Positions 7,982 through 13,641 of a stretch of 13,641 nt of DNA are shown piece after piece; the first letter of the stretch is position 1, and each line of letters starts with the position of its first letter. Made by a program: the position numbers and the translations under genes. This DNA comes from an uncultured Collinsella sp. (GTDB lineage Bacteria > Actinomycetota > Coriobacteriia > Coriobacteriales > Coriobacteriaceae). The stretch lies in assembly GCA_900554985.1 (NCBI GenBank), contig USJQ01000007.1, forward strand, positions 1 to 13,641, in the 5' to 3' direction. The notes below the pieces were generated by a model. The model was not told where the DNA came from. It saw nothing but the letters and a program-made list of their open reading frames with translations, and ran no database searches.

Positions 7982-9831
7982 GAAAGATCACTCTCCGTAT
8001 AGGTTCTTTGGTATCCGAGCAAATATAGGCATATCCCAACGATTATAGAGGATAGGGTTCCCGCAACCGCCGCCTTGGCGACGACCGCGGCTGCAAGGCT
8101 GGCAATTTCCATATGGTGTGCAAGACAGGACGCCGCTGCGCAGCCGATGCCGGCGACAGCGATGGCGGCGATTGCGGCAAGGTTTGAGCCCTGATCGGCA
8201 CGCTTGGCATGGGCATTGAGCAGCGCAGATGACGCCGCGGCAGTTGCCGCTACCAGCACAAAGGCAGCCCAAAGGAGTGGGTCTCCCAGCGCTGCGGCAA
8301 CGTTACCGAGCCCCAGCACGCCTCCGGCTGAAAGCGCGACCGTGGCCAGACGGGCAAAAAGTGCGCCCATGCCCGTTGCCGCGGCGGCGCTTGCCGGGCC
8401 GAGCCAAAATGACGCGACGCCGGCGGTGACCCCAGCTGCCAGGAAGGTATTGCCGGTCAGACAGCCAAGCGCGAGTGCACAGGTGAGTGCGGCGTTCGCG
8501 GCAGCCTCGGTGCGACCCCAGGCGATCCACCAACCGGACATGGCGGCGGCAAAGATCACCGCGACGGGCAACATCGACAGGATGCCCTGCGCCTGCATGG
8601 TGGCGTTGGCCATGAGCACCAAAAAGCCCACAGCCGAGATGGCCGAGCCAATCTGGGGGGCCAGGCCAGCCGCCGCTCCGATCGCGATGGCCGCAATGAC
8701 CAGGCCGGGAAGCGCCGCGACCCCGGCCGTTTGCATCAGCAAAAAGCTAAAGGTGCCGCACGTTAGCGCCGAGATAGCGTGCATGGTGTAGTCGCGCGCA
8801 TGGCTCCAGCGCGTGCCCGCCCAGCCGAGCGCGGGGTCGACCTCGATGGCGTCGTCCTCATAGTACGACGGCTCGATATCGTCGAGCTCCTGCTCGTCAT
8901 CCGACAGCTCGCCCACCATCTGCTCCAGACTGCGACGGCCCTCGCGCACGCTGCCCAGACCGGCAAGGAGTTGGTCGCAAAATGCCTCGATGCTGTTGGG
9001 GCGGTCCTGCGGCATGGGGGAGAGCGCGCTCATGAGCGCGGCCTCGGCTCCCGGGGGAAAGTGTGGTATCAGCTCGCTGGGATAGGTGGCGCCGCCGATG
9101 ATGCGGTCGAGCGAGTCGGCGGGCGTGGCCGCCATAAAGGGAGCGCTGCCGCACAAGCCCTCATAGATAACGCAGGCAAGGGCAAAGACATCGGCGCGTT
9201 CGTCGACCGTGCCGGTCTCGATATCGAGCTGCTCGGGCGGCATGTAGCCGATGGTGCCGCCGCGCGAGCCGCCAAAGCCACCGGCGGACGACAGTCGCGC
9301 CATGCCAAAGTCGGTGAGCTTTACATTGCCCGAGTGGTCGATGAGCACGTTGGCGGGCTTAATGTCCAGGTGGAGTACGCCATTGCTATGGGCGAAGGTG
9401 AGCGCCTGGCCCAGGGCATCGGCAATGGCCGCGGCCTCGTCAAAGGTGAGCGAGTGGCCGTCCACGCGATGCAAAAACTCGGCCAGCGACATACCGTCGA
9501 CATACTCCATGACCAGGTAGGCATAGGCGGTGTCATGCGTAAAGTCGATGACCTGCACGATATTGGGATGTTGAAGCATGGCGGCAGTGTGCGCCTCGCG
9601 CAGGACATCCATGATGTCGCTGGCGGGCATGCCGGCGCCGTTGATAAGGGGGATGCGCTTAATGGCGACGCGGCGGCGCAGGTGCGTGTCGCGGCAAATC
9701 TCGATGGAGCCAAAACCGCCGGTCGCAAGTGTCTCGAGCGGCTGGTACCGCTTGAGCAGCTCGCGAGAGCTGGTGCCCTCCAAAGGAACGTCCGGCGAGA
9801 ACCGGGCGGTATGTTGCGAGAAAAGCGGCAT
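7978..9831 (-). CDS. Polytopic membrane Ser/Thr protein kinase with HLD catalytic loop
   Basis: First gene of the operon, 617 residues. Numbering is from the ATG at 9831. The kinase domain covers about 29-290: glycine loop LATGGFGSI, VAIK lysine K58, alpha-C glutamate E79, catalytic loop HLDIKPAN with D156, DFG at 174-176, and PPEQ in place of APE. The Arg of the usual HRD is Leu, making it a non-RD kinase, often taken to mean activity does not depend on activation-loop phosphorylation; the remaining catalytic residues look intact. A strongly acidic linker (about 310-332) leads to some nine or ten hydrophobic segments from 350 to 605, far more than the single helix of PknA/PknB. No PASTA or other sensor domain is visible. 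It occupies a position analogous to pknA but I would not call it PknA. The ATG at 9831 has GAGGG 6 nt upstream; a TTG at 9837 is too close to that site. The stop overlaps the fhaA start by 4 bp. Confidence 0.92.
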   Translation of the reverse strand: MPLFSQHTARFSPDVPLEGTSSRELLKRYQPLETLATGGFGSIEICRDTHLRRRVAIKRIPLINGAGMPASDIMDVLREAHTAAMLQHPNIVQVIDFTHDTAYAYLVMEYVDGMSLAEFLHRVDGHSLTFDEAAAIADALGQALTFAHSNGVLHLDIKPANVLIDHSGNVKLTDFGMARLSSAGGFGGSRGGTIGYMPPEQLDIETGTVDERADVFALACVIYEGLCGSAPFMAATPADSLDRIIGGATYPSELIPHFPPGAEAALMSALSPMPQDRPNSIEAFCDQLLAGLGSVREGRRSLEQMVGELSDDEQELDDIEPSYYEDDAIEVDPALGWAGTRWSHARDYTMHAISALTCGTFSFLLMQTAGVAALPGLVIAAIAIGAAAGLAPQIGSAISAVGFLVLMANATMQAQGILSMLPVAVIFAAAMSGWWIAWGRTEAAANAALTCALALGCLTGNTFLAAGVTAGVASFWLGPASAAAATGMGALFARLATVALSAGGVLGLGNVAAALGDPLLWAAFVLVAATAAASSALLNAHAKRADQGSNLAAIAAIAVAGIGCAAASCLAHHMEIASLAAAVVAKAAVAGTLSSIIVGICLYLLGYQRTYTESDLS

Positions 9832-9911
9832 GGCCAACCCTCGTGCGTTTAAAGTTCGTTTGCGAGCGGCGGGCGTGGGGCCGAGCCATTCGCGGTGGCA
9901 TAGATGCTGCT

Positions 9912-9920
9912 AGTGTAGCA
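9912..9920 (-). promoter_or_regulatory. Candidate extended -10 promoter for the cell-wall operon
   Basis: On the minus strand the sequence reads TGCTACACT, an extended -10 (TG-N-TACACT, four of six matches to TATAAT). It would start transcription near 9905, leaving a leader of roughly 74 nt before the kinase ATG. I see no good -35 hexamer at the right distance (9935-9940 reads CCTCCC on the minus strand). The call rests on position and the TG extension only. Confidence 0.3.
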
Positions 9921-9988
9921 CGCTCGGGTGCATGGGGAGGAAACGGGGATGAGGTGGTCCGATCGACCCGACTCCGTTTCGACGCGTC

Positions 9989-10128
9989 CGGAAAGCGCAT
10001 CCCAGTTTTCATCCAAATAATGGGATGCGCTTTCCGATTGGGGTGGGCTGCGGAAACTGCATCCCAGAATATTGGCCTGGAACGGGACGGACTTTCCGAA
10101 TCGGCGCTCAAAAGGAAACCGCATCCCG
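9989..10128. repeat. Array of five 16-bp elements in alternating orientation, 62-bp period
   Basis: The element CGGAAAGCGCATCCCA occurs at 9989-10004 (plus), as its exact reverse complement at 10021-10036, at 10051-10066 (plus, 14 of 16), at 10083-10098 (minus, 12 of 16), and at 10113-10128 (plus, 13 of 16). Start-to-start steps are 32, 30, 32 and 30 bp, so the pairs repeat every 62 bp and every element lies about three helical turns from the next. The first pair could form a perfect 16-bp stem with a 16-nt loop; the second pair makes an imperfect stem. The sequences between elements are not conserved, so selection or copying acted on the 16-mers. It could be a REP-like extragenic palindrome cluster or an operator array. 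A sixth copy expected near 10145 is not convincing. Confidence 0.85.
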
Positions 10129-10244
10129 CTTTGGGGCGGGGGCTGCGGACAAAAGCCGGACCGTGACCTGGCTCGGATTGGAGTTAGCGTGAATCGTTGA
10201 TGTTGGCCGGTGTGGGCATGGAGATAGATGAGCGGATCGAGCGA

Positions 10245-10250
10245 TATAAT
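10245..10250 (+). promoter_or_regulatory. Consensus -10 box (TATAAT) for the LuxR-type regulator
   Basis: A perfect TATAAT lies 20 bp before the preferred ATG at 10270, predicting a start of transcription near 10257 and a very short leader of about 13 nt carrying GGAGG. There is no recognisable -35 hexamer 16-18 bp upstream (10222-10227 reads AGATAG) and no TG extension, so an activator may be needed, or the promoter is weak. The box lies inside the longer upstream-start version of the gene, which is one reason to prefer the internal ATG. Confidence 0.5.
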
Positions 10251-10269
10251 GACATGCTATGGAGGCCAT

Positions 10270-12408
10270 ATGCTCTTTTCCCGCCGTTCTGCCACATTTG
10301 CCTGCGCCATTGTGCTTATCGTAATGTCGGTCACCCCTTATCACCGGTTTTCATCTTCACTTGGCTTGGCATCAGGTGCAATGACCTGGCTCGTTATCCT
10401 TGGCGCATGCCTCGCGGCGTTTGTTCATGGTACTGCGCTATGCAAGGGGGGAATGAGAAGGCCGAGGTATCTCGGTGCCATTGGTGGTTTCCTCGGTGTT
10501 AGTGCAGCGGTTCCCGAATGGGCTGACCTTGCTTTCTATGCTCGCGGAGATTCTATTCCATTCGTGTTTGCGCCTATCTGGCTGTTGCGCGGCGTTTCAT
10601 GCGCCTCGTGCTTTGCTGGGTCGCTGCTCCTCTCATATGTAATTTGGGATACGGCGGGCTCTCCTTTGACGCAGGGGGCGACGCGGGCTGACGAAAGAGA
10701 AACTCGTCATCCGCAGGACGCGATTTTTACAGAAACAATAGCCGTCATGTCTTGTCTGCTGTTCTGCTGTCGAGTTTCATGGAGAGTCATCCCCGAGCCA
10801 TGGGGAATATCCTCTGCATCGGCCGCACCAATTGGTCTTGCGCTTTTAATTCCGCTAGCCTATTTCGTATTGGCTGCGGTCCCGCTGCTTTGCTGTCCCC
10901 GCGCCTTTGGTCGGGGGCAGGGCGACGTGTCTGCCCGTTCTGTGCTCGTGGCAGTTCCTATCGGTCTTATTCCGGCTGTCGAGGTGGCATACTTCGCAAA
11001 CGATGCCGCGGTCATTGCATCACTGTCGATGGGGTCCGCTATTGCTGTTGCCGCCTTCGTATACACATTGCTCAGGAAGAAACGGGACAACGATTCGGAT
11101 ATCGCCTGCGCGTCCGACCCATTCGATGCGGGGGCGTTTTCCCCCGCCCTGTCGCCTAGAGAAGAGCAGTTTGTTCGACTGCTGCTCAAAGGGAAAACGC
11201 CGGCGGAAATTGCCGGGGAGACGGATACGAAGCCATCGACGGTGAGAACAACGCTTCACCGAGCATACGGGAAGGCGTCGGTTGCGGGCTCGCGCGAGCT
11301 CGTGGCGTTGTTTGCGGGTGAGGGCGATACTGTAGGGCATGAGCTGCCGCAGCGGCATGCTGACGATATGGTGGCATCAGCTCGAACGCGCCGGCTGTTT
11401 CGATACCTGCTCACATTATTTTTTGTCCTCCTTGCGGCTGGCCCCTTGGTAATGGCGGATAGCGATTGGGGGTCCGGTGTTTCGCGGGCTGTCGCCTTTT
11501 CCCTCTTAAGCTACGCATTGGGTCTCGGACTGCTTCTGTCGCTACGCTACGCGGGTGGAAAACCGAATCGTGGCGCTGCGCTGGATAGAGCAGGTGAAGC
11601 GATTGGGCTCGGAAGCCCGTGCGTGTGGGTGATACTGTCTGCTGTGGAATGGTCTTTTGTCTATATCGCGGCATGGAGGTGCGTACGCGATCCGTTGATG
11701 GCTGTGCCGGTCCTGTTTTGCGGCGTGGCGTCTATGGCTTCGCTTGCCGTTGAGCTGCGTCCGTTTAAGGTGCGTGCTCGTACCCGGGCTATCGTGTCGT
11801 TGGTGTCAATGGGCATGGTTGCCTTAATCTATGCGGTCGCTAGGGGGCGAATCCACGGGCTTGCGGTGCTGACGGGGATACTGTTCACATATATAGTGCT
11901 GCGTAGCTGTCCGCAGCGCAAAATGCTCGGGGTATGGATGCTTTGCTTTGGGGCGACGGCTCCTGTTTGGGTTGTCTTGCTCAACATGGCGCAGGATCTG
12001 ATGGTTTTCGAGCCGTTGTTCCTTACTTCGTTGCTGGGGCAAAGTTCGGCTGTCAATGTCGTCGTGGCAACGGTGATCGTCTGCTGGTCTGCGCCCATGT
12101 TCGTCACGCACATCGCGCTCACCCGCTCGGTTGAGAACGAGAAGGCCGTCTTGGAGTACCGCGCGAACGGGCTTACCGAAGCAGCTCGCGTGCGCCAGCT
12201 TGCCCTGCTTGCGTCGCGCTCCCTTTCTGATGTTCAGTCGCAAATTTTGCTGATGACGGCAGAAGGCGCAACGACAAAGACCATTGCGGAGGATGTCGGT
12301 TACGCTGCATCTACGGTGCAAGCACTGCGGTCTGCATCTTACCGCCAGTTGAAGATCAAGAATAAAGCGGAGCTTGTTTCATTGTTATCGCAGGTAGATA
12401 ACGTGTAA
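10270..12408 (+). CDS. Tandem membrane-bound LuxR-type regulator (TM-HTH-TM-HTH)
   Basis: A 712-residue protein made of two similar halves. Residues 1-270 hold about seven or eight hydrophobic segments, followed by a GerE/LuxR helix-turn-helix at about 293-348 (LSPREEQFVRLLLKGKTPAE, then KPSTVRTTLHRAYGK). Residues 377-618 hold a second membrane domain of about eight segments, followed by a second, more divergent LuxR-like HTH at 648-707 (SLSDVQSQILLMTAEGATTK, then AASTVQALRSASYRQL). Coriobacteriia carry many regulators with one polytopic domain and one C-terminal LuxR HTH; two in a row in one chain is unusual. The signal is unknown; a role in controlling the following transporter genes is inferred from adjacency. 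The ATG at 10270 has GGAGG at 10261-10265 and begins a positively charged N-terminus and helix. In-frame ATGs at 10228 and 10249 lack ribosome sites. Codon use is less GC-biased than in the operon to the left. Confidence 0.9.
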   Translation: MLFSRRSATFACAIVLIVMSVTPYHRFSSSLGLASGAMTWLVILGACLAAFVHGTALCKGGMRRPRYLGAIGGFLGVSAAVPEWADLAFYARGDSIPFVFAPIWLLRGVSCASCFAGSLLLSYVIWDTAGSPLTQGATRADERETRHPQDAIFTETIAVMSCLLFCCRVSWRVIPEPWGISSASAAPIGLALLIPLAYFVLAAVPLLCCPRAFGRGQGDVSARSVLVAVPIGLIPAVEVAYFANDAAVIASLSMGSAIAVAAFVYTLLRKKRDNDSDIACASDPFDAGAFSPALSPREEQFVRLLLKGKTPAEIAGETDTKPSTVRTTLHRAYGKASVAGSRELVALFAGEGDTVGHELPQRHADDMVASARTRRLFRYLLTLFFVLLAAGPLVMADSDWGSGVSRAVAFSLLSYALGLGLLLSLRYAGGKPNRGAALDRAGEAIGLGSPCVWVILSAVEWSFVYIAAWRCVRDPLMAVPVLFCGVASMASLAVELRPFKVRARTRAIVSLVSMGMVALIYAVARGRIHGLAVLTGILFTYIVLRSCPQRKMLGVWMLCFGATAPVWVVLLNMAQDLMVFEPLFLTSLLGQSSAVNVVVATVIVCWSAPMFVTHIALTRSVENEKAVLEYRANGLTEAARVRQLALLASRSLSDVQSQILLMTAEGATTKTIAEDVGYAASTVQALRSASYRQLKIKNKAELVSLLSQVDNV

Positions 12409-12456
12409 ACGCCTGAGCGATCAACTCAATAGCGGGTGTTTACAGACATCTTTCTC
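12404..12456 (+). terminator. Possible terminator hairpin at the end of the regulator gene
   Basis: TGTAAACGCCTG (12404-12415) can pair with CGGGTGTTTACA (12433-12444), giving a 12-bp stem with two G-U pairs and a 17-nt loop. The stem overlaps the TAA stop of the regulator. A pyrimidine-rich stretch (TCTTTCTCT) follows a few bases later rather than an immediate run of T, so it is a weak intrinsic terminator candidate. Confidence 0.35.
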
Positions 12457-12509
12457 TATTCATGCAAAGGTTGCCGTGCGTCGACGCATTGTTAACCGCT
12501 TGTGATTAG

Positions 12510-12541
12510 GGCCGGGCCGAGTGTTGCTGCTCGGCCCGGCC
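12510..12541 (+). promoter_or_regulatory. Perfect 12-bp GC-rich hairpin in the leader of the permease gene
   Basis: GGCCGGGCCGAG (12510-12521) is exactly complementary to CTCGGCCCGGCC (12530-12541), with an 8-nt loop. Neither side is followed by a T run, so it is not a standard intrinsic terminator on either strand. It ends only 3 bp before the GGGAGGG ribosome-binding region of the permease. It could block or tune translation, protect the 5' end of a processed message, or serve as a protein-bound palindrome. Confidence 0.55.
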
Positions 12542-12560
12542 GAAGGGAGGGTGATGTCGC

Positions 12561-13442
12561 TTGAATAGAAATCTAATGCGGCACGAGTTGTCCAAGATAT
12601 TTGGCAATCCTATATTTGCGTTGACCCTTATGGTTGCAACTGCAATTTCGATGGCGGCTGCCATTGAGGCATGGTGGACGCTCGAGACTGAGCGCAAGCA
12701 GCTGTTATCGCTTGGCTATGGCGTTGGTTTGCAAGCCCAGGCATACCTCGGCCAAACGCGTGAAAGTAGCTTTGGTAGCTGGATCGTTGTGAGTGCAAAT
12801 GCACCGCTATCGGCATCAGTGTTTTTCTATGCGCTGCCGTTGCTTGCCATGCTGGCCGGGTCGTGGTCATGCCTGTCCGAGCGTTTGAGCGGTTACGAGG
12901 CGCAAATCTGCACACGTGTTTCTAGAAATGCATACGTGAACGTGAAGATGCTGTCTGCTTTTCTCTCTGCGTTTGCGGTCACGGCTATTCCGCTACTCGT
13001 GAACTTCCTGATTGTCTCAATGCTGTTTCCAGCGTATCTCCCCCGGGTCGATGAATCGACTTACGTCGGGCTCTATCTGCATAGCTATTTTTCTGGTCTG
13101 TTTTATTCCCGGCCTCTGTTATATGTGCTGGTTTATACACTGTTCGATGCGGTGACGCTGGGGGCTCTATCCATGGCCGTGACTGGTCTGTCGGTTGTGT
13201 TTCGCAGCAGAATCAAGGCGATGGTCGTTCCATATCTGATTATGGTTGCATGGCACTTTGTTAACGATTGGTTTTTTAGCGTCCTTTCATGCGTCGGCTT
13301 TAACTGCAACATTCTTAACAGCATCAGGTCGGAATCACTAAATAACTGGCCCGACATTCGAGCAGGGTTTGCGGAAATCATCTTGCTGTTCGTCTTTTCT
13401 TTGATTTCCGCGAGATTCTTAAAAAGGCGCGAGGTGGTCTGA
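12561..13442 (+). CDS. ABC-2-like membrane permease
   Basis: A 293-residue polytopic membrane protein with about six hydrophobic segments (near 18-36, 82-102, 132-156, 184-206, 217-240, 268-285). The short basic, amphipathic N-terminus (MNRNLMRHELSKIF) followed directly by a helix, and the cytoplasmic loop with conserved-looking GYEAQICTRVSRNAYVNVKM (111-130), are typical of ABC-2 type permease subunits. These work with a separate ATPase to export or protect against peptides, lipids or drugs; the substrate cannot be told from the sequence. The start is TTG at 12561, about 9 nt after GGGAGGG (12545-12551). An ATG five codons later (12576) is too far from that site, and a stop lies in frame just upstream at 12552. 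Its stop overlaps the next start by 1 bp, so the two are co-translated. It could also be an orphan membrane protein, since no ATPase is in view. Confidence 0.75.
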   Translation: MNRNLMRHELSKIFGNPIFALTLMVATAISMAAAIEAWWTLETERKQLLSLGYGVGLQAQAYLGQTRESSFGSWIVVSANAPLSASVFFYALPLLAMLAGSWSCLSERLSGYEAQICTRVSRNAYVNVKMLSAFLSAFAVTAIPLLVNFLIVSMLFPAYLPRVDESTYVGLYLHSYFSGLFYSRPLLYVLVYTLFDAVTLGALSMAVTGLSVVFRSRIKAMVVPYLIMVAWHFVNDWFFSVLSCVGFNCNILNSIRSESLNNWPDIRAGFAEIILLFVFSLISARFLKRREVV

Positions 13443-13641
13443 TGCTGTTTAGGCTGGTCGCCGCGGACCTGAGGACCGTTTTGAAGAAGAACATCCTTAC
13501 TTTTATTGCGGTTGCGGCAGTGACCGTTGCGAACTTGGTGCACGCCTACGGATTATCTTCTGTATATGGGGTCAGGACGGATGCCTTGGGGTTTGCTGAT
13601 AATCTCGCGCTCGTGTTTGCCGGATCCGCTCCGTTTGAGCC
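13442..13641 (+). CDS. N-terminus of a second membrane protein, probably a partner permease (cut by window end)
   Basis: ATG at 13442 overlaps the TGA of the preceding permease (TGATG), with GAGGTGG a few bases upstream as ribosome site. The frame stays open for 66 codons to the window end. It begins MLFRLVAADLRTVLKKN, a basic amphipathic start like that of the preceding permease, then a membrane helix at about 18-36 and a probably extracytoplasmic stretch. The same layout and tight overlap suggest a second ABC-2-like permease subunit forming a heterodimer with the first. This is an inference from a fragment. Confidence 0.7.
   Translation, partial: MLFRLVAADLRTVLKKNILTFIAVAAVTVANLVHAYGLSSVYGVRTDALGFADNLALVFAGSAPFE

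Larger units (their letters stand above)
9832..10269. other. 438-bp divergent intergenic region
   Basis: This gap separates the minus-strand cell-wall operon from the plus-strand regulator gene. It contains a candidate extended -10 facing the operon (9912-9920), the alternating repeat array (9989-10128), and a consensus -10 facing the regulator (10245-10250). Open frames crossing it on both strands (for example 9843-10166) have no ribosome site or recognisable product and read through the repeats, so I do not call a gene here. Confidence 0.7.

Noticed and set aside
8779..9852. 357-codon open frame on the plus strand opposite the polytopic kinase
   Set aside because: Antisense to a clear kinase domain, compositionally biased, and no membrane, signal or domain pattern.
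9989..10128. CRISPR array
   Set aside because: Elements are only 16 bp, alternate in orientation, diverge from copy to copy and have spacers of 14-16 bp; no cas genes are present.
9843..10166. Open frames on both strands in the divergent intergenic region
   Set aside because: No ribosome sites, no recognisable product, and they run through the repeat array.
12384..12402. Short inverted repeat GTTATC-7 bp-GATAAC at the 3' end of the regulator gene
   Set aside because: Only 6 bp per arm and inside coding sequence; could occur by chance, so not listed as an operator.

Overview
The window looks like chromosomal DNA of a high-GC actinobacterium, most likely of the class Coriobacteriia (Collinsella-like). 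The genus is an inference from the gene neighbourhood, the fused RodA-PbpA protein and the large membrane-bound LuxR-type regulator; no rRNA or other marker gene is present to confirm it.

Region 1 (about 14-9831, minus strand) is one tightly packed cell-wall and signalling operon. It reads, from its promoter side at about 9.9 kb down to position 14: a polytopic membrane Ser/Thr kinase; FhaA-like FHA protein; FhaB-like FHA protein; PP2C phosphatase PstP; a SEDS glycosyltransferase fused to a class B penicillin-binding protein (RodA-PbpA); and the PASTA kinase PknB. This matches the conserved actinobacterial fhaA-fhaB-pstP-rodA-pbpA-pknA-pknB cluster. It differs in three ways: rodA and pbpA are one gene, pknA is missing from its usual place, and an unrelated-looking kinase with many membrane helices heads the operon. 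Stops and starts overlap by 4 bp at two junctions. The kinases would phosphorylate targets read by the FHA proteins, PstP would reverse this, and RodA-PbpA would polymerise and crosslink peptidoglycan. pknB carries an in-frame TAA inside its second PASTA repeat, with the remaining 2.5 PASTA repeats intact in the same frame behind it.

Region 2 (9832-10269) is a 438-bp divergent intergenic region. It holds a regular array of five 16-bp elements in alternating orientation (9989-10128), a perfect TATAAT box in front of the plus-strand gene, and a weaker extended -10 facing the operon.

Region 3 (10270-13641, plus strand) looks accessory and visibly less GC-biased in codon use. It encodes a 712-residue regulator with the unusual order membrane domain, LuxR HTH, membrane domain, LuxR HTH. 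It is followed by a 152-bp gap with two hairpins, an ABC-2-like permease, and the start of a second membrane protein that overlaps it by 1 bp and runs off the window. An ATPase partner is not seen and would be expected further downstream.
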